NCBI GenBank assembly: GCA_004352715.1
Contig: SCFE01000068.1
Location: 801,033-865,032, forward strand
Reading direction: 5' to 3'
DNA: 64,000 bases
Origin: Hofstenia miamia
Lineage: Eukaryota > Xenacoelomorpha > Acoela
The notes beneath the pieces are model-generated. The model did no database searches and was not told the origin of the DNA. It saw only the letters and a list, made by a program, of their open reading frames with translations. This document shows positions 44,546 to 56,601 of this stretch, in pieces. Each line of letters begins with the position of its first letter. The first letter of the stretch is position 1. The translations under genes were made by a program, and so were the position numbers.

Positions 44546-44550
44546 TGGTG

Positions 44551-45344
44551 ATTGATCATTGTGTGAAAATGGAGGATTTCAAGATTAGATTGTAATGTTT
44601 GGAATAAGCAACTTTCAAATTGTTTTCCTTCATTGGTGATGAGTTGCATCATTAGACTAAACATGAACACCCAATTGTTATTATTGCTTCTGCTGTAGTT
44701 TGTGCTGTGATATTTTTCAGAGGTATCATCTTGCAATATTTGGTGAAGTGATCAACATAATGAGTACATAGAATTAGCCTTCATTGTCTTTAGATAGTTG
44801 TTCTATGTCAGGGGTTGATGATATCATTAGTGTACTCTGCTTGTTTCTTTTCTAGTTCAGCTTGTTAGCCTGGAAAATGTGATTTGTTGAGGAGAATGCA
44901 GGATTGGCATTTGTTAATGACATCCTTAATCGTTGGTCATAGGTAGGGTGTTACAAAGATTTTGTGTATTGTTAATTTGGTTTGATACACACCTTTATGA
45001 CCTTGTCCATCAACTTTTCATATGACTTCATATTTATAGTATTCTGGTAGTGCTATTAAATTTCATGTGGTTGATGTTGCATATAGAATTCCAGAATCAG
45101 TTAGTTTTGATTTGTGTTTGTTGTAGTGTCTCATTGCTATAGATTCCATTATATATGTTGGGTCTCTTAGACATTGCATGATTTGGCTGAGGATTTTATC
45201 ATTGCCTTGTGCATTGCTGATCTCCTCTGCTGTGATCTCTTCTTTGGTGAAACGTGATAGTAGAGGTTTTATTGGGTGGCCATTTCTACCTGTATTTGAT
45301 ATCTGTTTGTTAATGACATCCTTGATGTTGGGTCTCTTAGACAT
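44551..45344 (-). pseudogene. Integrase N-terminal and core part, element 1
   Basis: Read leftward: a zinc-binding region with Gly-His-Lys-Gly and Cys-x-x-Cys (about 44860-45000), the core Val-Asp-His-Phe-Thr-Lys (about 44740-44760), and Leu-Ile-Thr-Asn-Glu-Gly-Lys-Gln-Phe-Glu-Ser near 44640, where the family has a catalytic Asp in place of that Asn. The frame then runs into the inserted units at 44545. A 170-bp tandem duplication lies at 45158-45490. Confidence 0.75.
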
Positions 45345-45490
45345 TGCATGATTTGGCTGAGGATTTTATCATTGGCATGTGCTTTGGTTATCTCCTCCTC
45401 TGCTGTGATCTCTTCTTTGAGGAAAATTGATTGTAGATAATTTATTGGGTGGCCATTTCTATCTGTTTTAATATTGGTAATTGTTCATAT
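45158..45490. repeat. 170-bp tandem duplication in integrase
   Basis: TTGGGTCTCTTAGACATTGC starts at 45158 and again at 45328; the following sequence is similar through about 45320 and 45490, with several differences. Confidence 0.8.
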
Positions 45491-45499
45491 TGGAATTAT

Positions 45500-46060
45500 G
45501 GTATGAATTGGAAATCTCATTGTGGTCCAGGTTGTTTTTTCAGATCTCTTTGGTACTGTTGCATTGCTGTTTGTATGCAATTTACCTTTTTGGTGTTGTA
45601 TCATGAAGTTGAAATTGTTTAGGTATTTGATCCACCAAGAGATAATGTTTGAGCAGTTGCCTGCATATTTTTTGAGACAGCAGAGGCTACTGTTGTCTAT
45701 TCATACAGTGAAATTCTTCTCATCAATGAGAAAATGTCAGAATTTTTTTAGTGATTCAATCAGTGCCAGCATTTCTAGTTTAGATGTGCCATAGTTTAGT
45801 TTGCTGTTGTTTAATTTTCTGCTGAACCATTGTATGGGTCTTCCTTCACCATTTTGTATTTGGCTTATTGCAACTCCAATGGTGACTGTGCTGGCATCAC
45901 AGTCCAGAATGAAGGGATCATCTGGTGTAGGTGAGTTGAGTGATTTGATGTTTTTAATTGCTTTTTTCAAATTTTCTAGTTCTTCCTGGTGTTTCCAAGA
46001 CCATTCAAAATGATGTTGTTTTTTGAGGAGGTTTGACACATGATGTGTTTTTTTCCACTA
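45500..46060 (-). pseudogene. RNase H domain, element 1
   Basis: Minus-strand frame 45737-46039 reads Leu-Asp-Cys-Asp-Ala-Ser, then Trp-Phe-Ser-Arg-Lys-Leu and Lys-Leu-Glu-Met-Leu-Ala, the gypsy RNase H signature with its first Asp and Glu present. A short Asp-Asn-Ser follows after a break. It joins the RT thumb upstream. Confidence 0.8.
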
Positions 46061-48053
46061 GGTTAGGAATAAACATATGATAATAGTTGATGAAGACAAG
46101 GATACTCTGGACGTCTTTAATGGAGTGCAGAGCTTGTATTTTGTCAATGAGCTGTTTTGCATTATTTTTATTGTGATTTTTCTTTGGTTATTGTTCTGCT
46201 GAGGAATACTAAAGTATTTCTTACTCTGTTGCATTTTTTGGCATTTACTCTTAGTCCAGCATTGTATAAGAGGTTTAGTATGGTATTTATCTGGTGAGAG
46301 TGAAGGGTGACATCATGTGAGCCTATAAGGATGTTGCTGATGTAAGCTTCCACACCTTCTGATAGTTTGCAGTTGTCCCTTGTTAGTATTCTTGTAAAAT
46401 ATCATTGAAACATGGCAGGAGCATTGTAGCATCATCCAAACAAAATAAGCTGCTAAGAAATAAAGTCAATAAAAAGGACTTAAGATCAAATTAGATATGA
46501 TTGGAAATGTATTATAAAATCTAGTATCATCTTAATTTAGTTTGTATATTGCAACCAAGAAACAACAGTGCAATTTAGTATATATTCATATTTGTTGATA
46601 TTATGATTTTGACCAAACAAAAGGGGCAAAGTTGCTTCCATTATTTTTAGCCACTATTTTGGCAGACAATGGATTTAAATTTCAAAATCAACAGGCACTT
46701 TTTCAAATGAATATAAATAGAGTCTCATTGTAATGATTGATAAAGAAATTTCTTTGGAACTCTTACATTGATTTATTATTATAATTTGAATAAATAATAC
46801 AATGTCAAGCTAAATGAGTTGTGTTTAGTAGTGGCTAGGATCCATCATCAGAATGATTCTAGGTTTCTTGTGCCAAGCTATGAAAGTGCACTTAGGTTAG
46901 GAATATGAATTTTCATTCTCATTTAGCTGACTATCAATCATTATCATACATGTTTTAGAAATAACAAGCTTGAATTAAGGCTAGCAAGCCAAACATAGGG
47001 ATTTATATTCATATTATTTTAGATCGAAATTAATGATGATAATGGGACTGATAANACTAGGTTAGGAATAAACATATGATAATAGTTGATGAAGACAAGG
47101 ATACTCTGGACGTCTTTAATGGAGTGCAGAGCTTGTATTTTGTCAATGAGCTGTTTTGCATTATTTTTATTGTGATTTTTCTTTGGTTATTGTTCTGCTG
47201 AGGAATACTAAAGTATTTCTTACTCTGTTGCATTTTTTGGCATTTACTCTTAGTCCAGCATTGTATAAGAGGTTTAGTATGGTATTTATCTGGTGAGAGT
47301 GAAGGGTGACATCATGTGAGCCTATAAGGATGTTGCTGATGTAAGCTTCCACACCTTCTGATAGTTTGCAGTTGTCCCTTGTTAGTATTCTTGTAAAATA
47401 TCATTGAAACATGGCAGGAGCATTGTAGCATCATCCAAACAAAATAAGCTGCTAAGAAATAAAGTCAATAAAAAGGACTTAAGATCAAATTAGATATGAT
47501 TGGAAATGTATTATAAAATCTAGTATCATCTTAATTTAGTTTGTATATTGCAACCAAGAAACAACAGTGCAATTTAGTATATATTCATATTTGTTGATAT
47601 TATGATTTTGACCAAACAAAAGGGGCAAAGTTGCTTCCATTATTTTTAGCCACTATTTTGGCAGACAATGGATTTAAATTTCAAAATCAACAGGCACTTT
47701 TTCAAATGAATATAAATAGAGTCTCATTGTAATGATTGATAAAGAAATTTCTTTGGAACTCTTACATTGATTTATTATTATAATTTGAATAAATAATACA
47801 ATGTCAAGCTAAATGAGTTGTGTTTAGTAGTGGCTAGGATCCATCATCAGAATGATTCTAGGTTTCTTGTGCCAAGCTATGAAAGTGCACTTAGGTTAGG
47901 AATATGAATTTTCATTCTCATTTAGCTGACTATCAATCATTATCATACATGTTTTAGAAATAACAAGCTTGAATTAAGGCTAGCAAGCCAAACATAGGGA
48001 TTTATATTCATATTATTTTAGATCGAAATTAATGATGATAATGGGACTGATAA
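46057..48053. repeat. Exact 998-bp direct duplication around a single N
   Basis: 46057-47054 and 47056-48053 are identical as far as I compared them, with one N between. This is the signature of two contig ends that overlap but were not merged. The real locus most likely has one copy. Confidence 0.9.
46060..46440 (-). pseudogene. RT palm/thumb part, element 1
   Basis: Reads Asn-Ala-Pro-Ala-Met-Phe-Gln, then Ala-Tyr-Ile-Ser-Asn-Ile-Leu-Ile-Gly where gypsy RTs have Tyr-x-Asp-Asp, so the catalytic pair is lost. In-frame TGA codons occur where Arg is expected. Repeated at 47059-47439 by the assembly duplication. Confidence 0.75.
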
Positions 48054-48655
48054 TGTCACTAAGCATGTATTAATTATTAAATGTAGGATAGGGCCACCAC
48101 ATATATAGATATCTACATTAGATTAGTTTATTAAAGCCAATATTTTTTGTAATGGATATACATGATATTTGCTACATGGCTAGTAACAAGTCAGGTTGCA
48201 AGTACATGAAACACTTTTATAAATACAGACTAAGTCAAGCTGTGTATTGCTGTAGTATACACTGAGCTAGGATAGGATGCACATAAGTTATATCAATAAG
48301 CTGAGAAGTGCAACTCAACCAACTAGATCATATGTGAGCAGGTGATATTGGATGTGGAGATTAGCCTTGGGCAGATGCCCAGTTAACAATGATTAGAAGA
48401 GATGCTGTGAGGCTTCATCACCTAAATAGTGTTCACTATAATGTCTATTAATTAACATTAATGGAATTAAAGATGTGGAAGTAAATCAGTATGAAATTAG
48501 TACATCCCTACCTGCAATTACATCACTCAGATTATATTAAAATAGCAAGGAGGAATGGATGACAATGCCTGGTAGAGGATGTTACAGCATTGCAGAGCCT
48601 GAAAGCCATGTAAAGCCATTCAAAGAGCCTGTAGGGTGTGATAAAGATGGTTTTT
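46440..48655. mobile_element. Unidentified insertion inside RT, about 1.2 kb after removing the duplication
   Basis: The RT frame stops near 48655 and resumes near 46440. The sequence between, once the 998-bp duplicate is discounted, is about 1.2 kb of non-coding, CpG-poor DNA with no arms recognised. Identity unknown. Confidence 0.5.
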
Positions 48656-48659
48656 TTCT

Positions 48660-49480
48660 ATATATTTTTCTCACATTTGTACCTGCCAATAGGCTTTACA
48701 GAGATCTAATGTTGAAAAGATTTTGTATTTAGCAGTATCATGCAGAATGTTGTTGATTTGTGGTAGGGGATAGGCGTCCTTTTTTGTGATGCTGTTTAAT
48801 TGGTGAAAGTCAATACAGAGACAGTATTTTGATGAAGACAATTGTTGAGGCATAGGAGCAGTGACTTTGCCATATTATTCCATGATTTAAGAGTTGTGAT
48901 AGTGTTTTCATGCATTAATCTTGCATATTGGCTGGTACTCATCAGCAGGCTTGGTGTATGGGTTTTTCAGATTTTGTTTCTATGTTGTGTTCAATGCCAA
49001 TTGCTATTCCAATTCTTATTTTATTGTTATTAAATATGGCTGCATTGGTTTTTATGATATTGTTTATCATGTTGGGTTCTTCTTGGTTGAGGTGCAGATG
49101 CATATCTGCAGTTAGCAGTGGCAACTATTTTGTGTTGGTTTAGGTTGTTTCTAAAGACAATAGGAGTATTGGTTTATATTTCACTACATATTTTTCCAAA
49201 GGCATTCCAGTTATTGTGATGGAGTTTTTGTTTAGTGGTAAAACTCTGTTGGAATTGTTGAGGATAGCTGTGTAGCCATGATTGTTAGTAATTGATGCCA
49301 CATTATTTATTACTGTTACTAGTGAGTATTTTATGCCATATGTGTTGGTAATTACAGCTTCTATTTAGAAGGGTTTTTTGGATATTATTTTTGCTATTTG
49401 CCAGTGAAAAGGCTCCAATCTTAAATTTTCTGTTAAAGAGAATTCCAAAGTAGTTGTGCCCTTGGTGGCTAGCAATACAG
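48660..49480 (-). pseudogene. RT N-terminal part, element 1
   Basis: Frame 48671-48853 reads Leu-Cys-Ile-Asp-Phe-x-x-Leu-Asn, Asp-Ala-Tyr-Pro-Leu-Pro and Ser-Thr-Leu-Asp-Leu-x-Lys-Ala-Tyr-Trp-Gln, the fingers and first catalytic Asp of a gypsy RT. Upstream to 49480 is the degraded protease-RT linker. Confidence 0.8.
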
Positions 49481-49494
49481 AGATGTTTTTATCT

Positions 49495-49860
49495 TCACTG
49501 GATTGTAAGTGTTTTATTGCAGTCATCAATGAGGCAGTTATTTTCAGTTAAGAAGTCATGACTGATTATCCTTTCATAGGAAAGTGGTTGATTCATTGTA
49601 TTGATGATGTGAATGTCTTGTTTGAACTTGACATTTTGTATTGTAATCCTGGCGTTTTTTATTGTTCCTTTTATGTTAATGTAATTACCTGAGACACTAC
49701 TGAGTCTTGCCTCATTTGCAGTTATATCATCTTGATTCCAACTGATGTTATGAGTGTAAGTATCAGCCATGATTGTTATTGATGCACCAGTGTCAACTGT
49801 GACTTTTATATTGCAGTTATTGATACTTATTGGTATAAGATTTTTTTCTAGTAAATCTGT
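49495..49860 (-). pseudogene. Aspartic protease, element 1
   Basis: Val-Asp-Thr-Gly-Ala is read at about 49780-49800, directly before the open frame 49495-49770, and His-Asp-Phe-Leu near its end replaces the usual Gly-x-Asp-Phe-Leu. Retropepsin-type, cleaving the polyprotein. Confidence 0.7.
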
Positions 49861-49901
49861 TACAATCAGCAGCTCATTTGTTCAGTCTTGGGCAAGAGCC
49901 C

Positions 49902-50951
49902 CTATTTGTTTAAAGATTTGTCATTAGATTCAAATTGTTTGTGATTTTCAAAATCTTCAGATGTATAATACCCATCCTCATTAGCCAGGTAGATTATTTT
50001 TTTACAATCAGGTTTTAGGTGGCCTTTTTCACCACATCTTTTGCATTTTACAGACAGGAATTCTTCTTGTTTATCTGTGATAGCCTTTTGTAGATCATTG
50101 TTTTGATGGCATTGTGTTGAGGTTGAAATGTTTGAGGTTGGTAGCCTTGCTGTTGATTGATGCATTTGTTGTTTTTTAATGTCAATTGAATGTTGACTAC
50201 TTTTTTGATGAGATTGTTTATATTGTGAGATCCATTCTCTGAATGTTTGACCCTTTATGTTGAATTTGCCTGTGAAATATTGTGGCAATTTGTGAAGTTT
50301 AAGATTGGTTTTTAGCAGTTTTGTCTGGTAGAATCAATATATGTTTTTTTGATTTTGTGATTAGGATATCATTGGGAGTTACTGGCATTGGCAATGCTGT
50401 TGGCAGTGATATTGGTTGGAAGTCTAGCAGACATGGTGGCAGCAAGACTGGATTCATGTTCTGTGTTGGTTCAGTAAAAGTGTTGGCTTCTGGATTTTGA
50501 GAAGACTGACTCAGGTTAGTATCAGGTTTCATTAAGTTTGTTATTGTTTCCAATATATTATTTCTGAATACATTTAGATTTTCTTGGATTGATGATTCAA
50601 ATACTTCAAATTGCACCTGTGTCACAAAATTTTCTTTATTTTGGAAGACAAAGATTGAGACAATTGCCTCTCTAGAGTGGATATTCTGGTTTCCATATCA
50701 TTTATATGTCTGGCTTAGTCCATTACAAGTTCCATTAATTCAGTTTTTATTAAAGTTTTAAGAGAGGATTGAGTATAGTTAACCATTGTCATATAATAAC
50801 TTAGATTTGAGAGGGGTATTACAGTGGTAAAACAGTTGCAGGTGAGTTGTGAATTAAGAGCATGTGCAAAAATCCATTCAAAACTAGAGCAAAGTAGAAC
50901 AAGAATTTTCAGTAAAACTATAGATAGCTGAGCTTGGCAATTAAAGAACAA
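49902..50951 (-). pseudogene. gag with CCHC zinc knuckle, element 1
   Basis: Three minus-strand frames (50715-50951, 50299-50625, 49902-50288). The last ends with a Cys-x-x-Cys-Gly-x-x-Gly-His-Leu-x-x-x-Cys nucleocapsid knuckle (about 50010-50050) followed by an acidic tail, as in element 2. The Gln/Asn/Thr-rich middle is typical of gag. Broken by stops between the frames. Confidence 0.7.
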
Positions 50952-51010
50952 CTTACAATTTCAATTGGATGTTGAAGTTTACAGAATGAGAGAGTGTTCT
51001 TTTAATGTAT

Positions 51011-51021
51011 GAGGGTCACCA
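51011..51021 (-). promoter_or_regulatory. Primer binding site, element 1
   Basis: TGGTGACCCTC on the minus strand directly follows the 5' LTR, the position and TGG start expected for a tRNA primer site. Confidence 0.65.
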
Positions 51022-51726
51022 TCTAGCACCATCATAGTTAGCAATATATAGAAAAGTAAAAACATAGTGATAGCATTGCATCTAATCTCATGGAGGCAAA
51101 ACATCCAAGAGTACCATTTAGACATAAGCATTTTAAAGTAGTATGCATTAACAAGACCAGCTTAATTATGTAAGAGAGTACAAGCATTTAGATTTAAACA
51201 GATATAATGCAATTATAACTACTACAGATATATTCAGCACTGGCAGCATCTAGGAATATGTGGCAATTAGTGCCAAAGTGAGACAACAAAGCTGCCATTG
51301 ATAGGAACATAAGAATAATCTGGATCAACTAAGCCCAAGAACTGAATGGATTTACACAGTGTTAATAAGGCAGCTGAGAATGACCTGCACCAGAATTACA
51401 TCCCACATACCCCCTCAGCTCTGTTGAAAACCTAGCTGCTTATGGCCATCTAATAATATGAGTAAGAGCAAAGAGAACATGAGTTTGCATGAACTAAATC
51501 TTTAATAAATACTTGCACACAATAAGGCCCTATTTATATATAGAGATCAATAAGCAACAGCAAAACCTGTCACTGGGCAGAACTAATATGATTATTGCAC
51601 AATGATGTAAGCATGGGTAGCTGATCAAGCTTAGGAACTGGAGAGAAAGCAAGATGTGTGGTAATGGGAACCTCTAGTGGCAATAGAGAGAATAGCATGA
51701 AGCTTTCAAAATAAGTGCTGATGCCA
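51022..51726 (-). repeat. 5' LTR of element 1
   Basis: About 705 bp, pairing with 36274-36977; in element orientation it begins TGGCATCAGCAC. A TA microsatellite lies outside it. Confidence 0.9.
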
Positions 51727-51727
51727 A

Positions 51728-51759
51728 AATATATACTTTATATATATATATATATATAA
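51728..51759. repeat. (TA)n microsatellite
   Basis: Outer flank of the right LTR, matching the TA run at 36222-36273. Confidence 0.8.
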
Positions 51760-54139
51760 TTTTAGAGGATTCATATTGTATGGAACTTTGCCATTCAGTA
51801 TGATGTGTTTGCAGGTTCAACTCTTGTTGAGTCCATTATGCATATTGTTTTAATAGTAGCTAAAGTTATTATTAAATTGGGAAGATTAGTAAAAAAATTA
51901 GATAATTGAGCTAAATGAATTTTGATGTGCAGAAATTTTATCCACTTATAACTCATGAACTAATGAAGAAATACAAAATCAGAAGATATCACAGGACAAA
52001 GATGTGTATATTCTTACACTTACACCTTTGAAATATGCTCAATCACACAAGCCCTTTCCTAGAGTGCAGTTCTAAATAAATATTTGTGAAGTGATAAATT
52101 TACTACTAGTTATAAAATAGTATCATTTGTGGTTCTAAAATTATTAAATTTGCAATACATTATTTGTGCCATCTATAATTGTTGTGTAACATTTTGCCCT
52201 TATAAAGTATTAAGGAGGTTTTTGTAAATTGATAAAAATAAACTAGGAATGGGAATGTTATCAAGGCTCCACTAATGTATGCATCTTCACAAATTCCCTA
52301 AACCTGGTGCTGCCAGTGCAGTGGTGCTAGTTCTGTGCATGAAATGTCACAATGAGTTGGGTTAGTCTAATTGAATCACTTGTTGTTGATGTTAACCCAT
52401 TGTCATAGACCTTCTGATTGCCTGAATGTTAGTGTAGAGAGAATTGGCAGCTTTGGTTAAAAATCTGAATTTTCATTGAAAAAAGTTAACCTTACCATGT
52501 ATTTTATACACAGTAATACACTTTCACAGAAATTTTCAGCTTAACAGTTGTACATATTCACTAACTGACATGTACAGAAAGTTGCTAATCATTTTAACCT
52601 GAAATTATTTCTTAACAATTTCTTTTGAAAATTTTTGGCAATAAACTAATAAAGAAGCACTGAAATAAAAAATTAACTCCTCTTTCATTTATGTTATAAA
52701 ATTCTGTTTAGTTAGAATCCCATGTGGCATCATGATTACTGACTTTGTACATGATGCTCCTCAATAGTGCTTGGGGTCTACATGTAAAATGAAATAACTT
52801 AGGTTTGCTGAAAATATATTGGATTTTGAAACCATGGTTATCTGTGCTGCATTTATGGGGACAATTTGACAAAACACAATTTCAATATCTCTACATAATT
52901 ACACTCAGTAAATATTGTTCACAATTTGATTTTTAAAATTCTGCCATAGTCAGCCAACACTACAATATTGTAGGCTGCTCAGAGCAACTACAAAACACTA
53001 CATTACATTACAAAACACAAAGTGGCATAAAACATTTGATGTATTTGGCAATGTCAAATTGCATGTGATTAAGAATAATTTCTTTGAACATTTCTTCAGC
53101 ACCTTTTTAGCTTTCATTATGAATAAACCAATAATTTTTTTATGAAAACAAATTGTTTTAAACACTGTTTAAAAATGTGTTCTCAATGTTTCTATTTTGC
53201 AAAATTTTTTTAAATGTATTTTCAAAATTCATATAATTTTTTTTCAATGAAATTTATATATGTATGTATTTTTCAGGTTATGTAGATAACATTTATTAGA
53301 TGTTAAATTCTGAAGACAATGTTGAAGAATCAGGGGCATGCACTAGGGTGAACAGAACTAGTGAACTTAGTGTCATGGCAAAAGGTTGCAGGAGTTACCA
53401 TCAGGTATAGTGACCCTGATTCTAGTGAAAACAAACAAACAAAAATATCAATAATTCATCCTTGTAACTAGTGACTGTTTAGATCCATCAAGCAGGAGAA
53501 TAAAACATCCAGGATGACCAATTTAAATGGCACCACTTTGGAGTGATATCCAAGATGGGAGGTTCAGAAACTTGTTTGAACAGTGCTACCCTATTTGTCA
53601 CAGATGTTATTATCTATCTCAATAAACCTTCTTAGTTGTTTTGTTAAGTCTCAGCGCATGTATAAATAGGATGTAATAACTATGCATTTGTGATGGCCAA
53701 CAGGCATAATTTAACTACAGTGTAATGAATTATAGGTGTCTGTTCATGTTAAATTCAAAAAATAAGTTTTTAAACCTGTATATATCTGTATCTGTAAAAT
53801 AATGTGGTCAACTATTTTTGCTACTTTTGTCTAGGAACTAGTTATTGTCCTTAGATCACAGGAGTGACTCCCAAATTGTTGTGGGAACTTAAGCACTTAT
53901 TATCACAACCATAAGGTTAGATATAATAAAACAGTAAAGAAAAAGCAAACACAGTTTCAGTGAGATACAATCAATTCAACTTTGTCTCAAGTTTTTCTCA
54001 GTTTTATACATAATCATAATATATACCTGTTCTGTTTAGAAATCAAAACATCAAGTTTTCCTCACAAATTAAAGTGAGCAATAACATGTATAACACATTA
54101 TTGAAGGGAGATTACTTTTACTTTGCAATTTAAGTTGTT
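51760..54139. other. Non-coding, CpG-poor sequence
   Basis: No gene recognised. 53866-53900 carries an inverted match to 63315-63350 on the far side of element 2. The 5' LTR of element 2 should be near the right end of this stretch but was not found. Confidence 0.5.
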
Positions 54140-55905
54140 ATGGACTCTAGTTGTATTGTTAGTTACTCTCCTACTTTTGGGACTTCTCCAATGCGGAGTG
54201 TCCCCTGTACAAGCATTGGTAGCCTGAACATTACCCTTTGTACCATTGGACCTTTACTCAATTTGTCTCAGCCCACCTCTCCTACCCTGATCATGCAAAG
54301 GATGGATCAGGACGCATCAACCATCCCTTACAGCAACGCCAGTGCCATGAGCCCATGATTTCACCAAAACTTGTGCCGTATCTTGAACACTCAGAATGCG
54401 CCTCTGATTCCTAGTCATCCTCAAAGCCATGCCAGTGCCACTAACCAGTCCATTCTGCAGTTTGACATCCACCACACTGAAATCAAACATTTGAAAGAAG
54501 TCTTATCTCAGCAAGTGGCATTAAGGATGGAGAGTGAAAGCCATGTGGAGTCTCTCTGGGCTGAAATTAACATGCAGCACATGGCATACCAGAGAATGGA
54601 AAGGCAAATGCTAGAGTTGACAATTGCCTTAGAATTGCAAATTCATGAGTTAAAGAACACTGTTAATAATTCAAACCACCAAGAGGAGGCGTGGTCATGC
54701 CAAAATGATGAGTTTGTAACTCATGCTGCACTCAACAAAGCCTTAGATGAGCTAGCAGAAAGGATCATTGGTCGAGTGGCACAGATGGTTCAATCAGTTG
54801 GTGTGAGCCACCCCACACATACAGCAGCTCCTTCTTTCGAGGACTCCCCAGTAATCCCTAACTCCATTCCACTTTGCACAAACTCTCTGAGCAGTCACCC
54901 CATGTTTGCACAATCAGCTCTTACTCAAGTGTCTACCCTTACCACCAAGCTACTCCTCAGACTGGGTATGTTCAATCACTGTCCAACCCAGTGAGCACTG
55001 TAGTGGTGCCTACTTTCAAAGAACATGTAAGTGATACTAGTCCACTTCAGGGACCATCTGGTGCAAAAGATCAACCAAGGTATTGGAAATCTATTCTTCC
55101 TCTTGATTCTAATGGACAAATGCAGGCGTTTAGAAAACATTCAGTCCTCCTGAAATTCACCAGCCAGATTGATGCCATATCACAATCTTTTGATGAGTGG
55201 TTCTTTTTATTTGAGCTCACAATGAAGTAATATAAAAACTTGCAGGAGTCTGCAGTGTCTCAGTTCCCACTCTACCTCAGTGGCTTGGCTTATAACCAAT
55301 ATATGATGCTTGAATGCCATATTAAAACTGATTACCAATTATTAATTGGGTTTTTTGAAGATCACTATAGAGCTCCACACATCAAACACCAGTATAAAAC
55401 TTTGCTGTGCAATATGTCATTTAAGTTTGGCAATGACATAAGGAACTATATTGTGACTATTTAGACTGAGAAGCCTATCAAGTGAGTACTCATGCCACAA
55501 TCTTTTTTCCTACATATGTCAAGGATTCCCTCCATCCATCAGGAACAGGCTGGAAGTCAAGTGTGATCTGGAGGAGAGCCTGCATGAAATTATTTAAAAG
55601 GCCATCAGCATGGTTTACATGCTGCACAACTCTCAGCAAATTGACAAGGATATTACTAGTTTTTCCAGTGCAAAAAAGCTCGAAATGAGAAAGCACACAA
55701 TTTCTAAAAAGGGATTTGATATGTCCTCAGTCTGATGCTTCACTTGTGGGGGAAAGGGGCACCTCAAGTCCCAGTGCAAAGCCAAGATACAACTCATTGC
55801 TGATGGCAAAGGATTTATCATAGATGAGATTGATGAGTCATCTCAAGTTGAAAACATTGTTGATCTAGCAACCAACTACCCTACTACGTCGCAAGATTTA
55901 AATTA
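54140..55905 (+). pseudogene. gag with coiled coil and CCHC knuckle, element 2
   Basis: ATG 54140 opens a frame that continues past one TGA (54356) to 54994. Residues encoded at about 54480-54700 form a heptad-like, Glu/Leu-rich coiled coil. A frame change leads to 54874-55230 and 55240-55464, which resemble the capsid part of gypsy gag. After another break, Cys-Phe-Thr-Cys-Gly-x-x-Gly-His-Leu-x-x-x-Cys (about 55735-55780) is the zinc knuckle, with a TGA just before it. The acidic tail ends near 55905. Confidence 0.75.
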
Positions 55906-55911
55906 GCTGGA

Positions 55912-56466
55912 GTGCCGCCTCCTGTCAAACATGCACAGAACATCCTAGTCATTACCCAGCTCATAAGGAAAAATCTGATACCTGTAGAAATAAATGAAAA
56001 CGTATTTAATGCCACTGTTGATACTGGAGCTGCTGCCTCCATCATCAGCAATGAATGTTGCCAAGGGCTGTGTTGCAGCCGAGAATCCTTAGATCCCTCT
56101 TGTGTTAAACTCATTGACTCCTTGGGAAACCCTCTCTCCCTCAAAGGGAAATTACGGGATACTTCGATTAGGATTCATGCTGAACCATTTGAGGTGCATC
56201 TTTTGGTTGTTGATACTTCTGATCAACTACTCCCCTACGACCTCATATTGGGAAATGATTTCTTAGAAAGGAACTCTTGCGTAATTGATTTTAAGAATAA
56301 TACGATAGCCATTAAAGATCAGGAAGCCACACAACTCGCCACCATCCCCGAGAAAGAGATCATTTTTGACCTAATCAAGCCCATTTCCATCGAGCCAAAA
56401 CATTGTATGAGGGTCGCAGTCTCCTCTGGAAATGACATTAACGGGGATGTGATGATAGTGGGATAA
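55912..56466 (+). pseudogene. Aspartic protease, element 2
   Basis: Open frame of 184 codons. Val-Asp-Thr-Gly-Ala-Ala-Ala-Ser-Ile-Ile-Ser near residue 36 is the retropepsin active site, and Leu-Ile-Leu-Gly-Asn-Asp-Phe-Leu near residue 111 is the second conserved element. The fold appears complete. The stop at 56464-56466 interrupts what should be a continuous pol frame. Confidence 0.8.
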
Positions 56467-56601
56467 TGGGGCAAATACATATGTGGAGTCTCATTCTCAC
56501 CCGACTTATGCAAAGTTGCTAATGGGAAGATGCACGTCACTGTCTTAAATGGAGCCAACTTCCCCGTTAGAATTGGAGCCTCATAATTACAACTTATAGG
56601 A

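Larger units (their letters stand above)
36274..51726 (-). mobile_element. LTR retrotransposon 1 (Ty3/gypsy type), minus strand
   Basis: Direct repeats at both ends, a PBS-like TGG next to the right LTR, and minus-strand gag, protease, RT, RNase H and integrase in gypsy order. Length 15.4 kb, including at least two later insertions (40016-44545 and about 46440-48655). All coding parts are broken by stops and frameshifts. The sequence is almost free of CpG outside the insertions, and TG/CA are frequent, as expected after long methylation-driven decay. The LTRs are clearly diverged from one another, so the insertion is old. Confidence 0.9.

Noticed and set aside
48842-49143. Plus-strand ORFs of about 60-70 codons
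   Set aside because: Antisense to the protease-RT linker of LTR element 1.
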